DNA of 64,000 bases, taken from the NCBI GenBank assembly GCA_013360405.1, contig JABWBR010000002.1:62001-126000 (forward strand). The letters are read 5' to 3'. The position numbers and the translations under genes were made by a program. The DNA comes from Saprospiraceae bacterium (GTDB taxonomy: Bacteria; Bacteroidota; Bacteroidia; Chitinophagales; Saprospiraceae). The notes beneath the pieces were generated by a model. That model was not told where the DNA came from and did not search any database. It was given only the letters and a program-made list of their open reading frames with translations. Positions 46,664 to 55,930 of the stretch are shown here, one piece after another. Within the stretch, counting starts at the first letter, position 1. The number at the start of each line of letters is the position of its first letter.

Positions 46664-47707
46664 CTAGCGGGGAACTTCTATTTTTTGAATGATGTCGTTA
46701 ATCACGTCTTTGGTGCTGAATCCCTCCATTTCGCGCTCGGGCATGAGTATGATGCGGTGGTTGAGTACCGGGTACGAAACGAACCGGATATCGTCGGGCG
46801 TCACAAAGTCGCGGCCGTTCATGGCGGCTATGGCTTTTGACGTTTTCATCACCGCCAGCGAGGCACGAGGCGAAGCGCCCAGGAATAAATCGCCGTTGTT
46901 GCGCGTATCGTGCACGATGGCGGCTATGTAATCCAGCAGTTCTTCGCGGATGTATACTTGTTCCACCAACGCCTGACATTGCCGGATATCGTCGGAGCTG
47001 AGTACGGCGTCGACTTCCTGGCGTTTGTCGAGTTTGAAATCGCGGCTAAATCGGCGCAAGATGGCTTTTTCTTCTTCCAGCCCCGGGTATTCGATGATTA
47101 TTTTCATCAAAAAACGGTCGAGCTGGGCCTCGGGCAATTTGTAGGTGCCCTCCTGCTCAATCGGGTTTTGGGTGGCGATGACGAAAAAAGGGAAAGTCAT
47201 GGGGTAGGTCTTGCCGTCAACGGTGACCTGGTATTCTTCCATGACTTCAAACAGGGCCGATTGCGTTTTGGCCGGCGCCCGGTTGATCTCGTCGATGAGT
47301 ACGACATTGGAGAAGATCGGCCCCGCGTTGAAGTGAAAACTGGAGTTTTGCTGGTTGAAGACGGTAGTGCCCAACACGTCGCTGGGCATCAGGTCGGGGG
47401 TAAACTGGATGCGCGAAAAGTCTACGTCCAGCGTTTTCGCCAACAACTTGGCGGTCAGCGTTTTGGCAATACCGGGCACGCCCTCTACCAATACGTGCCC
47501 GCCACTGAAAATACCGACCAGCAGCAAGTCCATCAGCGTATCCTGCCCAATGATTACCTTGCGCAGTTCTTCTTTTACACGGTCGACCGCTACCTTGATG
47601 CGCATCAGGTCGAGGCGGGGTTGCGCCCACTGCCCGGCGTTTTCCTGTGCCGGTACTTCGGGATCCCGGGGCTCCTCCTTTTCGTTATCCATTTCTTCGT
47701 TGAGCAT
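46664..47707 (-). CDS. MoxR-family AAA+ ATPase
   Basis: 347 residues. Walker A GVPGIAKTLTAKLLAKTL is near residue 75, Walker B NVVLIDEINRAP near 135, then ALFEVMEEYQVTVDGKTYPM, the arginine-finger region and the C-terminal lid (HRIILMPEREMEGFSTKD). The start MLNEEMDNEKEEP is 3 nt after the upstream stop; the internal Met at codon 6 is an alternative. MoxR ATPases assemble or insert metal cofactors into, or activate, VWA-containing partners; the DUF58 gene follows 4 nt downstream. Confidence 0.94.
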   Translation of the reverse strand: MLNEEMDNEKEEPRDPEVPAQENAGQWAQPRLDLMRIKVAVDRVKEELRKVIIGQDTLMDLLLVGIFSGGHVLVEGVPGIAKTLTAKLLAKTLDVDFSRIQFTPDLMPSDVLGTTVFNQQNSSFHFNAGPIFSNVVLIDEINRAPAKTQSALFEVMEEYQVTVDGKTYPMTFPFFVIATQNPIEQEGTYKLPEAQLDRFLMKIIIEYPGLEEEKAILRRFSRDFKLDKRQEVDAVLSSDDIRQCQALVEQVYIREELLDYIAAIVHDTRNNGDLFLGASPRASLAVMKTSKAIAAMNGRDFVTPDDIRFVSYPVLNHRIILMPEREMEGFSTKDVINDIIQKIEVPR

Positions 47708-47710
47708 GTC

Positions 47711-48967
47711 TTATTTGCAATTTTTATAAAAATGGTCGATGTATCTGTTGAGTTCCATAAGGGTATTATCCGACATAAACTGCGAATTCGCGATGTTGCG
47801 GTTCAATAAAATGATTTTATCTATTATGTCGGATTTTACTTCCGAACGGGCTTTTAGGCGCTCTACAAAAGCTTCGTCAATATCGCGACTCTGCAAATTG
47901 TAGCGCTCGCGCACGTGCAGAAAGAAAAGCTTGAGCATTTGCATGGCCAATTGCCGGTGGTTGTTTTGTAAAAAATATAAACGCCCCATAATTTGCACAA
48001 ATTCCAGCGAGGTGTTTTTGTTTTGGGCTAATACGGGTATGATGCGCTGCCTTCTTTTGCCGCGAAATACGAGGAATAATAAGGCCGCCAGCAAAAGCAA
48101 GTACCAGGCCCAGGTGAGCGACGGTTGCGACAGGATATACTGCAAAGGCCCCCGCCGGCTGAGCCGCTGGGAATTGGCCGGCATCTGGGCTGCCATCTCG
48201 GGTACTTTGCTGTATTCGTCCCAATATACCGGCCCGTCGGGCAGATGGGCGAATACCTGCGAAGCATACTTCCAACCCGCCGCCTTGCACAAATGGTAGT
48301 TGGAAAAAGCCAGCGGCGTGGTGTGCAGGTAAATGTATCCCCGCTCGTAAGGGAGGCGGGCAAAGTTGGCCACCGAGTCATTAACGAATCCCAATTTGGC
48401 CCAGCCCTGCGATTCACAAAAATAGTTGTCGGCAATATAATTCCACGCGTAATAATCAACCCGATTGCGTACCACATAGGACAAAGAAAACGGCGCGCCT
48501 TTCAAATCCGGATGCGCCAGCGAAAGCCTCGCCAGCGTATCGCCGAAGTAGCTATAGCCATCCCAACTCAAGCTATCGCAACTGGACGCATACAATTCCG
48601 TGACAAGGCTGTACGGCATGATTTTGCTCGACATAAATACGTGGCCGCCCTGCCCGGCAAAAGCGAGCAGCCGCGCCACGTCGTTCTCCGACATATACGT
48701 CGCCGGCCCTACGAATACATAACTTGCCGGTTGTTCCAGATCTGCAGGCAAAGAAGCCGTCAGACTATCCTTGAGTATATGAAAATCCCCGCTTTTAGCC
48801 CGCTTTTTGAGCAATTCGGCCAATACTTGGGCTCCGTAGGGGTCTTTGCTCGTTTGTTTATAAGTCTCTCGCCAGTTGAGTCTCTTTTCCGGCCGCAATA
48901 GCATAAAGAGTATCGCCAGGGAGGCGATAAAAATGATGCCGATGAGCAGTATACGTTTATTTTTCAT
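47711..48967 (-). CDS. DUF4350-domain membrane protein
   Basis: 418 residues. An N-terminal span (LLIGIIFIASLAILFMLLR) is followed by a soluble region with a GATase/Rossmann-like segment (YVFVGPATYMSENDVARLLA, GGHVFMSSKIMPYSL), a second span near residue 285 (LTWAWYLLLLAALLFLVFRG) and a cytoplasmic helical tail. It fits the DUF4350 proteins that stand between DUF4129 and MoxR in Bacteroidota. Its start overlaps the previous gene by 4 nt. Confidence 0.85.
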   Translation of the reverse strand: MKNKRILLIGIIFIASLAILFMLLRPEKRLNWRETYKQTSKDPYGAQVLAELLKKRAKSGDFHILKDSLTASLPADLEQPASYVFVGPATYMSENDVARLLAFAGQGGHVFMSSKIMPYSLVTELYASSCDSLSWDGYSYFGDTLARLSLAHPDLKGAPFSLSYVVRNRVDYYAWNYIADNYFCESQGWAKLGFVNDSVANFARLPYERGYIYLHTTPLAFSNYHLCKAAGWKYASQVFAHLPDGPVYWDEYSKVPEMAAQMPANSQRLSRRGPLQYILSQPSLTWAWYLLLLAALLFLVFRGKRRQRIIPVLAQNKNTSLEFVQIMGRLYFLQNNHRQLAMQMLKLFFLHVRERYNLQSRDIDEAFVERLKARSEVKSDIIDKIILLNRNIANSQFMSDNTLMELNRYIDHFYKNCK

Positions 48968-49704
48968 CGGCCTGCGGATTTTTCAGGCGATGCCGCCAGT
49001 TGGGTAGTTAGCGGGGCAAACAGGCCGGCGTATTGCTGGTAGTGTTGCTTCGTGATGGTCTGGTCGCCGTACCACACCCATTCGTATACGGCAGTGGCCT
49101 GAGAAAAAGGCCCACCCAAAGCCGTCGGCCTCAGCTCGGCGAGAAATTCTCTGTTGGTTTTGTCTTTTTTCCAATGGATCAACTGCCGGTGCGCCAGCGT
49201 TTGTAGGGCCCACAGATAGTGCAGGCGGATGGCCAGCGCGTATTGCCGCTGCTGCAGCGCCTCCTGGATATAGGCTTCAAAAGGAGCCTCCAGCACTTCT
49301 TCCTCCAGCTTGTCGGCGTCGAGTACCAAACCCCGTATTTTGTCGATCCGCTTATTGGCAGGTATGTGGTTTTTACCAAAGAACTGGTACAGTATGAAAG
49401 CGAGGGCAAGGGCGCCCACCAGAATGATCATAACTTTAGCGACTGCAGGGTTTATTCCGCCCAGGCCTGTATTAAATGTGCGCCGGTTTCTGGCCGGTTT
49501 TATTTTTTCATTAAAATCGAGACCCGCAGTAGCTTTTTTCCAGTCTTTTTCCTCAAATCCCGGGTTTTCAACCGGCGCCGACTCGTAATCGCTTTGAGCA
49601 GTACTTGATTGGCTACGGGCAAATACAACGGACAGCAGGATGCAGCCGGCCAACAGCAGCATCTGCACGGGATAGTGACTTCTTATTTTAATACGAATCG
49701 TCAT
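48964..49704 (-). CDS. DUF4129-domain membrane protein
   Basis: 246 residues. A signal-like span (VQMLLLAGCILLSVVFARSQ) and a second one (AVAKVMIILVGALALAFILY) enclose a periplasmic segment. The C-terminal part (EAPFEAYIQEALQQRQYALA, LHYLWALQTLAHRQLIHWKK, YEWVWYGDQTITKQHY) is a DUF4129 domain, seen elsewhere at the end of transglutaminase-like proteins. Overlaps by 4 nt with genes on both sides, so it is tightly coupled within the operon. Confidence 0.87.
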   Translation of the reverse strand: MTIRIKIRSHYPVQMLLLAGCILLSVVFARSQSSTAQSDYESAPVENPGFEEKDWKKATAGLDFNEKIKPARNRRTFNTGLGGINPAVAKVMIILVGALALAFILYQFFGKNHIPANKRIDKIRGLVLDADKLEEEVLEAPFEAYIQEALQQRQYALAIRLHYLWALQTLAHRQLIHWKKDKTNREFLAELRPTALGGPFSQATAVYEWVWYGDQTITKQHYQQYAGLFAPLTTQLAASPEKSAGR

Positions 49705-51572
49705 ATGCCCTTTGATAAAATGCTTTCGCGCTCCATCCCTCGCAGGCGTTTGTTCGTGCCCAGACTTTCAATACGGGCCTTCAAAGTAGGCGCTTCCGCA
49801 ATTTCTAACAACGTATAATATTGAAGCGCCATACCGGCAAAAAGCAGCGCCGCCATCCACATCATCAGGAAGATGTAAATATAGGCAAGCGCGACTACTC
49901 CGATTTGATCCATGGTACTTTGTTCAAAATTGAGGATCCAACTCAGCAAGCTGAAAAAGAACCAACCCAGACCCGTATTCAATAGTGTGAGCATTAACAA
50001 TCCCAATACCAGCATCAGCGAGATAAGTCCTAGGGTGCGAAAGTACTGCCCGCTAAGCAGCCTGAACAACCGCGGTATCGATGCAATGATACCCCCTTTT
50101 TCGCGGTAAGCGATATAGGTCCACAACATGATAACAGGGAAAAGTCCCCACACCAATAATACGGTGTATCCGTTTTGGGTGTATAAAATGCCCTCAAGCA
50201 GGACGGCGCCCAACCCACCGATGAATATTGACTGCCACCAGTTTTTTTTATCGGAATGCGTTATCTTTTCTTCTTTGAGCAAGCCGTCGAAAACCCCCAA
50301 TGCCGTTAAAGTCAGCACGAACCATGCCATAACCGGGCCCGACGAAGAATTGGATGCCGAAAAAAACTGCCCCATCAGGGTCACCGGGAAAAATATGTCG
50401 GACGGAAAAGAAAATACCTGATCGGGGGGCCTACCTGCAAAGATAAAAACGACAAAAGTATACATTAGCGCCGCAATCAGCATCGGAGGCAGCAATTTTC
50501 CGAACCTCTTTTTAAGTAGCAAAATGGCATCGGCCAAAATTTCGCCCGAGGGTTTTATTTGGGTAAAATTGAGGTGCAGCATATCATCGGGCGGTATCCG
50601 CGCGTCGCGTATAGGCGCATCGAAGCCGATACGCGATTTCATCCAGGGGTACCACACAAAATAGACCAGCACCACCAACAGGCATACGATGATAAAAAAG
50701 CCGCGCGCCACATCGGGCAGGTCGGTATGGCGGGTGAGGTATCCTTCGATAAAACCCGCTACCATAAACAGCGGCGCTATGCCTACCATGATCTTGATAC
50801 CGCGCCGAGCCGAGCGCTGAAAAGCCTGCATACGGGTATACGTGCCGGGAAACAACAATCCCTGCCCCATCGTAATACCCGCTGCGCCCGCAATAACGAT
50901 GGCCGAAATCTCAAGCGCGCCGTGCATCCAAATGGTGAGAAAAGACTCCCAAAACAAACCCCGTTCGATAAAAAAGTATTGAAATGCGCCCACCATCACG
51001 CCGTTATATAGTAGCATGGCGATGCTGCCTATAGAAAAAAATACGCCAAGTACAAAAGTGAGAAACGACACGTATATGTTGTTGACCGTGATGCCGAGCG
51101 TCATACCGAATTCGCCGCGCTGCTTGTAAACCCGCATGGGGTCGCCCGAGCGGATGTTTTCTTCGGTCATTTGCACGTAGTCGTCGCTAAGGATGACGGC
51201 GGCAAAACCGGGGTCCATCGCACACGACAACATGCCGATGCCCATAGCCAGCGCAAATACGAAAAACGAAAGCCGAAAAGCCTGGCGGGATTCGTACACG
51301 AGGTGGGGCAACTCGTCGGTCCAGAAGGTGACTAGCCTATGACGCTGCGACTTCCGGTTGCGGTAGATGCTCAGAAAAATGCGCTGGGCCAGGCCGTTGA
51401 GGTATACGCGAACAGAACGATTGGGGTAAAAGGTGCGGGAATACGACAGGTCGTCGGTGACCTGGATGAACAATTCGTTCAGGTGATCGGGATTTTTGTA
51501 GGGGCTTTCCAATACCCGCTCCAATTCCTCCCACTTGGGTTGATTTTGTTCTATAAACTTCGTTTCGCGCAT
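49701..51572 (-). CDS. SpoIIM-family integral membrane protein with an added C-terminal membrane module
   Basis: 623 residues, about twice the usual SpoIIM length. Residues 1-330 fit the family: a cytoplasmic start (FIEQNQPKWEELERVLES), then spans with SYSRTFYPNRSV, MTLGITVNNIYVSFLTFVLG, FQYFFIERGLFWESFLTIWM, HGALEISAIVIAGAAG and FVWYPWMKSR. Residues 330-623 add about six more spans (AWFVLTLTALGVFDGLLKEE, LGLISLMLVLGLLMLTLLNT) and end in a cytoplasmic tail. First gene of the five-gene operon; the RDD-family gene often found beside SpoIIM is absent here. No enzymatic residues seen. Confidence 0.85.
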   Translation of the reverse strand: MRETKFIEQNQPKWEELERVLESPYKNPDHLNELFIQVTDDLSYSRTFYPNRSVRVYLNGLAQRIFLSIYRNRKSQRHRLVTFWTDELPHLVYESRQAFRLSFFVFALAMGIGMLSCAMDPGFAAVILSDDYVQMTEENIRSGDPMRVYKQRGEFGMTLGITVNNIYVSFLTFVLGVFFSIGSIAMLLYNGVMVGAFQYFFIERGLFWESFLTIWMHGALEISAIVIAGAAGITMGQGLLFPGTYTRMQAFQRSARRGIKIMVGIAPLFMVAGFIEGYLTRHTDLPDVARGFFIIVCLLVVLVYFVWYPWMKSRIGFDAPIRDARIPPDDMLHLNFTQIKPSGEILADAILLLKKRFGKLLPPMLIAALMYTFVVFIFAGRPPDQVFSFPSDIFFPVTLMGQFFSASNSSSGPVMAWFVLTLTALGVFDGLLKEEKITHSDKKNWWQSIFIGGLGAVLLEGILYTQNGYTVLLVWGLFPVIMLWTYIAYREKGGIIASIPRLFRLLSGQYFRTLGLISLMLVLGLLMLTLLNTGLGWFFFSLLSWILNFEQSTMDQIGVVALAYIYIFLMMWMAALLFAGMALQYYTLLEIAEAPTLKARIESLGTNKRLRGMERESILSKGI

Positions 51573-51585
51573 ATTGTTACTTTGC

Positions 51586-51646
51586 TACCGGTCGGACGGT
51601 TGGCAACTACTACCGGTCGGACGGTTGGCAACCGTCCGACCGGTAG
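51586..51646. repeat. Two direct copies and one inverted copy of TACCGGTCGGACGGTTG
   Basis: TACCGGTCGGACGGTTGGCAAC appears at 51586 and 51611. CTACCGGTCGGACGGTTG (51610-51627) is then exactly complementary to CAACCGTCCGACCGGTAG (51629-51646), a 37-nt palindrome. It fills the gap between the SpoIIM start and the end of the MNT gene. Confidence 0.9.
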
Positions 51647-51653
51647 TGCCTGA

Positions 51654-51971
51654 TCAGATCACTTTTATACCCGTTTTGATTATTTCCTGTGCAAATGGGT
51701 TATTCTCTTCAAAATCGGCGGAGTTAAATGTATGTAGTTCAAAAAAGATATATGGTTTTTGAATAGTTATATCAATAAAACGTTTAATGTCTTCAAAGCT
51801 AACTCCCACAAAATCATCTGATACGAGTGCCACATCTATATCTGACCACTCTTTTTGCTCACCTCGCGCATATGAGCCAAACAAGTATACTTCCCGGAGA
51901 GGTACACCTTGTTTTTTTAACGCTTCCGCAAATTGGTGAACGATACTTATGACAGGGAGTTGTGCAACCAT
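51654..51971 (-). CDS. MNT-type nucleotidyltransferase (antitoxin of an MNT/HEPN pair)
   Basis: 105 residues with the minimal nucleotidyltransferase motif GSYARGEQKEWSDIDVALVS (GSx10-DxD type). Such proteins AMPylate and neutralise the HEPN partner. It overlaps the HEPN gene upstream by 25 nt and so is cotranscribed and probably translationally coupled. The third catalytic acid would lie in VDITIQKPYIFFELH. Complete-looking. Confidence 0.85.
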   Translation of the reverse strand: MVAQLPVISIVHQFAEALKKQGVPLREVYLFGSYARGEQKEWSDIDVALVSDDFVGVSFEDIKRFIDITIQKPYIFFELHTFNSADFEENNPFAQEIIKTGIKVI

Positions 51972-52339
51972 TTGATTGTATTTTCAATTTCTTGTAACAA
52001 TTCGCCGGTATACGATTTCGTAGCAATTCTGTACATATTGAGCTTGTAATCAGGATAACGACTGTCTAATTGGAATTGATTCATTTGGCTAAGTAACCTA
52101 AGTTGCTCGACTGAAGGAGAAAGTGTTGTTTGGGAGAGTAATACTAACAAATTATGTGTTTTTGGCGGAATGTCCAATGAATTATCTTTCACCCAGCACG
52201 CTTTTAATAATTTCTCCAATACTAAATGAGCAAAAAACAGGCTATGCAAATAATCGCCAGATTCATACAAATGCATCGCAGCAGTCCAGTCTTTTTCTGA
52301 CACCGCTTTCCAGTACTCAATATATTCTTGTTTGGTCAT
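51947..52339 (-). CDS. HEPN-domain protein (partner of the MNT protein)
   Basis: 130 residues, all helical (AVSEKDWTAAMHLYESGDYL, FFAHLVLEKLLKACWV, THNLLVLLSQ, NQFQLDSRYPDYKLNMYRIA). The HEPN fold with the conserved RYPDY-type segment is clear, but no RX4-6H ribonuclease motif is visible, so it may belong to the HEPN class without canonical catalytic residues. It is the first gene of the pair and is divergent from the esterase-like lipoprotein gene. Confidence 0.82.
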   Translation of the reverse strand: MTKQEYIEYWKAVSEKDWTAAMHLYESGDYLHSLFFAHLVLEKLLKACWVKDNSLDIPPKTHNLLVLLSQTTLSPSVEQLRLLSQMNQFQLDSRYPDYKLNMYRIATKSYTGELLQEIENTIKWLHNSLS

Positions 52340-52375
52340 AACCCACTATTACTTAGCAAAACTAAGAAAATCGCC

Positions 52376-52383
52376 TATATTTG
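52376..52383 (+). promoter_or_regulatory. Bacteroidetes-type -7 box of the esterase-like gene
   Basis: TATATTTG matches the consensus. It overlaps the TTG at 52381, the longest-frame start, which therefore cannot be the translation start; the GTG at 52405 is preferred. Confidence 0.6.
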
Positions 52384-52404
52384 ATTAGACAAATACAAAA
52401 CACC

Positions 52405-54156
52405 GTGAAACCACACACCCTCCTGACTTATACCATCGCCTGTACCATCGCCCTCTGGGGACTTGCCTGCAAAAAGAAAACCGCCGCCGACGCTAATAGG
52501 TTCTCCTTTTCGGTCACCTATTCTGCCGACAAAGCTGCCTCCCAGCCCTTCGACGGCCGCCTGCTGGTGATGCTCGCCACCAATGACAAGTCCGAGCCGC
52601 GATTCCAAATAGAAGACGGCTTGAATACCCAAATAGCTTTCGGCATCAATGTAGAAGGCTGGAAAGCCGGCGAAACCCGCATGCTGGATTCCACGGCCTT
52701 TGGGTATCCTTATACCAGACTAAGCGATATACCCCCCGGCGAATACTTTGTGCAAGCCCTCTTGCACAAATACGAAACCTTTAAACGCGCCGACGGCCAT
52801 ACCGTGAAGCTGCCCATGGATCGCGGCGAAGGCCAGCAGTGGAACCTGGCGCCCGGCAACCTGTACAGCAAACCCGTCAAATTGCGCATCGACCCGGCAT
52901 CGCCGCAGCAAATCGAACTGGTCATGGACCAGGAAATCGCCCCCATCGAGCCGCCCAAAGACAGCAAATACGTGAAACACGTGCGCATTCGCAGCAAACT
53001 GCTCAGCGACTTCTGGGGCCGCGATATGTACCTGGGCGCCCACGTGCTACTGCCTGAAGGCTGGGATTCGCACCCCAATGTAAAATACCCCCTCGCCGTG
53101 TTCCACGGCCACTTCCCTGCCGACTTCGGCAACTGGCGCACCACGCCCGCCGATACGACCACTCCCTGCGTGTATAGCGAACGGTTTAACCTCGACTGCT
53201 ACAACCACATCCAGGAAAAAGAAGCCTATCGCTTTTACCAGTTGTGGACCGGCCCCGATTTCCCCCGCATGATCGCCATCGAAATCCAGCACGCCAATCC
53301 CTATTACGACGACTCTTATGCCGTCAACTCGGCCAACCTGGGGCCTTACGGCGACGCCATCACCCGCGAGCTCATTCCCTATATCGAACAGCAATACCGC
53401 GGCATAGGCCAAGGCTGGGCGCGGTTTCTCTACGGCGGTTCTACCGGTGGCTGGGAGGCCTTGGCAGCCCAGGTTTTCTACCCCGACGACTACAACGGCT
53501 GCTACGCCGCCTGCCCCGACCCCATCGATTTCAGGGCCTATTGCCTGGTGAATATTTATGAAGATAAAAATGCCTATTACTACGATAGCGAATTTAAACG
53601 CATCGAACGGCCCGCCCATCGCAATTATTTGGGCCATATTCAAGCCACTACCCGCGAAACCTGCTACCGCGAACTGGCCCTGGGCGACAAAAGCCGCTCC
53701 GGACAGCAGTGGGACATCTGGGAGGCCGTGTATTCTCCCGCCGGCGCCGATGGCTATCCCAAACCCATTTGGAACAAACTGACCGGCGAAATAGACAAAG
53801 AAGTGGCCGCCTATTGGCGCGAAAATTACGACCTGGCCTATATCCTCAAGCGCGACTGGCTCAGCCTGGGGCCCAAACTGCGCGGCAAAATCCACTTGTA
53901 TTGCGGCGATATGGACAATTATTACCTCAACAACGCGGTTTACCTGGCCGAAGAAATGCTCGAAGAAACAACCGACCCCCATTATGACGGCGAAGTGGAC
54001 TACGGCGACCGCGCCGAACACTGCTGGAACGGCGACCATCAGAACCCGATAGCCATTTCACGCTTGCGTTATCACGAAATGTTTATCAAAAAATGGGCGG
54101 CAGCCGTAAGCCAACGCGCCCCCAAAGGCGCCGACCTCAGATCCTGGCGATATTAA
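52405..54156 (+). CDS. Esterase-like lipoprotein (alpha/beta hydrolase fold)
   Basis: 583 residues from a GTG at 52405, giving a lipoprotein signal with lipobox LWGLAC near residue 20. The N-terminal 190 residues are a beta-rich domain (FSVTYSADKAASQPFDGRLL). The rest is an esterase-D-like fold: LAVFHGHFPADF, MIAIEIQHANPYYDDSY, then FLYGGSTGGWEALAAQVFYP with the nucleophile Ser in GGSTGG, and HLYCGDMDNYYLNNAV. It should be outer-membrane or periplasm facing. Substrate unknown; possible carboxyl- or feruloyl-type esterase or a related hydrolase. Confidence 0.75.
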   Translation: MKPHTLLTYTIACTIALWGLACKKKTAADANRFSFSVTYSADKAASQPFDGRLLVMLATNDKSEPRFQIEDGLNTQIAFGINVEGWKAGETRMLDSTAFGYPYTRLSDIPPGEYFVQALLHKYETFKRADGHTVKLPMDRGEGQQWNLAPGNLYSKPVKLRIDPASPQQIELVMDQEIAPIEPPKDSKYVKHVRIRSKLLSDFWGRDMYLGAHVLLPEGWDSHPNVKYPLAVFHGHFPADFGNWRTTPADTTTPCVYSERFNLDCYNHIQEKEAYRFYQLWTGPDFPRMIAIEIQHANPYYDDSYAVNSANLGPYGDAITRELIPYIEQQYRGIGQGWARFLYGGSTGGWEALAAQVFYPDDYNGCYAACPDPIDFRAYCLVNIYEDKNAYYYDSEFKRIERPAHRNYLGHIQATTRETCYRELALGDKSRSGQQWDIWEAVYSPAGADGYPKPIWNKLTGEIDKEVAAYWRENYDLAYILKRDWLSLGPKLRGKIHLYCGDMDNYYLNNAVYLAEEMLEETTDPHYDGEVDYGDRAEHCWNGDHQNPIAISRLRYHEMFIKKWAAAVSQRAPKGADLRSWRY

Positions 54157-54365
54157 ACCGTTTCTGAACTACTTCGAATTGCCTAAAGAATATTTTTTCA
54201 AAACGGCATTCGCAAAAACTTTCTTTTCCCACTGAGGCGAACAAAAGGAATATTTGTATCGCGAGACCTTCTCGTTTTTCGTAACTGCTTGTTTTTCAGT
54301 ATTTGAAAAACACAGAATATTGTCAAAAAAAGTAAATCCCATTTCCTTAAACGAAACAAAGTACA

Positions 54366-54373
54366 TACCTTTG
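54366..54373 (+). promoter_or_regulatory. Bacteroidetes-type -7 box of the ATP synthase operon
   Basis: TACCTTTG matches the consensus and lies 26 nt before the atpB start at 54400. The upstream region 54157-54365 holds no gene. Confidence 0.6.
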
Positions 54374-54399
54374 CACCGGCTTTTGAAAACCCTTTATCA

Positions 54400-55689
54400 A
54401 TGGTTAGAGTGAATCGCAAAATCGGCTTTGTGTGGGCTATAGCAGCCGGGTTATTGTGGGCGGCAGCGCCTCTATTCGCACAAGAACACGGACAGGAGCA
54501 AAACGGGCATACCTCCGGAGAAACGCACGAAACCCATAGCGAAGGCCATGGCGAATCGGACGGATACGACGCGGTGGGCACGGTGATGAACCACATTGCC
54601 GATGCCAACGAATTCCACGTGTGGTATAATACGCATATTGCGCTGCCCTGTTTTTTGTACGCACCTGAGCAAGGCTGGTCGTTTTTCTCTTCCGGCAAAT
54701 TCGAGCACGGCCACAAAGCCATCGACGGCTACGTGCTCAACCACGGCCGCGTAAACCGCATAGCCGACCCCGCTTTCCCCAAAGGCGAAGTACACATCGA
54801 GGGTATTACCCACCAGAAAGATACCGTCCTTAAGGCCGGAAAAGAAAAAGTAGTCGACGTTTATTTCGCGACCTACGAAGGCAAATCCTGGCTTCTCGAT
54901 AAACCCAGCACGCTCGACGGCGGCTTTTTGGGCGGGGGCATAACTTCGTTTTACGATTTCTCTATTACCAAAAACGTCTTTACGATGTTGCTGGCAGCTA
55001 TCCTGCTCGTTTTCTTATTTACGGCAGTAGCCCGCGGGTATCGCCGCAACGAAGGCAAAGCGCCCAGCGGCATCCAGTCGTTTATCGAGCCGTTTTTTGT
55101 GTTTATCCGCGATGAAGTATCCAAACCCATGATCGGCGAAAAGCACTACGAACGCTTCCAGCCTTATATCATGACGCTGTTTTTCTTTATCCTGTTCTGC
55201 AACCTGCTGGGTTTGATACCGTTTTTTCCGGGTAGCTCCAACGTAACCGGCAACCTGGCCGTAACGCTCACGCTGGCGGTTTTCACCTTTCTCGTGGTGA
55301 GCCTCAACGGCAACAAACACTACTGGGAGCACGTATTCTGGATGCCCGGTATCCCGGCATGGGTAAAAATCATCCTTACGCCGGTAGAAATCCTGGGTTT
55401 GTTCCTCCGTCCCTTCTCACTCATGATACGATTGTTTGCCAATATATCGGCCGGGCACATTATCATATTGAGCCTCATCGGCCTTATTTTCCTTTTTGGC
55501 AAAAACGGGGAATCTGTAGGGGGAGCCGTAGCAGGCGGCATTATCGGCGGCTTGTTTACTGTTTTTATGAATCTTATTGAATTGCTTGTGGCGTTTTTGC
55601 AGGCGTTTATCTTCTCTATCCTGACCGCCTCTTATATAGGCTCGGCAGTAGAAGATCACCACCACCACGAGCACGAAGAAGCGCATTAA
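54400..55689 (+). CDS. atpB: ATP synthase F0 subunit a, with long exported N-terminal extension
   Basis: 429 residues; the usual length is 240-270. The extra 190 residues at the N-terminus begin with a signal peptide (ending PLFAQEHG), then a His-rich run (HTSGETHETHSEGHGE) and a globular periplasmic segment. The conserved core has LFFFILFCNLLGLIPFF, and SLMIRLFANISAGH with the essential Arg, then ELLVAFLQAFIFSILTASYI. The C-terminus is His/Glu-rich (EDHHHHEHEEAH). It forms the ion half-channels against the c-ring. First gene of the a-c-b-delta-alpha-gamma operon. Confidence 0.95.
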   Translation: MVRVNRKIGFVWAIAAGLLWAAAPLFAQEHGQEQNGHTSGETHETHSEGHGESDGYDAVGTVMNHIADANEFHVWYNTHIALPCFLYAPEQGWSFFSSGKFEHGHKAIDGYVLNHGRVNRIADPAFPKGEVHIEGITHQKDTVLKAGKEKVVDVYFATYEGKSWLLDKPSTLDGGFLGGGITSFYDFSITKNVFTMLLAAILLVFLFTAVARGYRRNEGKAPSGIQSFIEPFFVFIRDEVSKPMIGEKHYERFQPYIMTLFFFILFCNLLGLIPFFPGSSNVTGNLAVTLTLAVFTFLVVSLNGNKHYWEHVFWMPGIPAWVKIILTPVEILGLFLRPFSLMIRLFANISAGHIIILSLIGLIFLFGKNGESVGGAVAGGIIGGLFTVFMNLIELLVAFLQAFIFSILTASYIGSAVEDHHHHEHEEAH

Positions 55690-55708
55690 TATTTTTTTAC
55701 ACCAATAA

Positions 55709-55915
<207 letters not shown>

Positions 55916-55930
55916 TGCACCGAAAAATCA

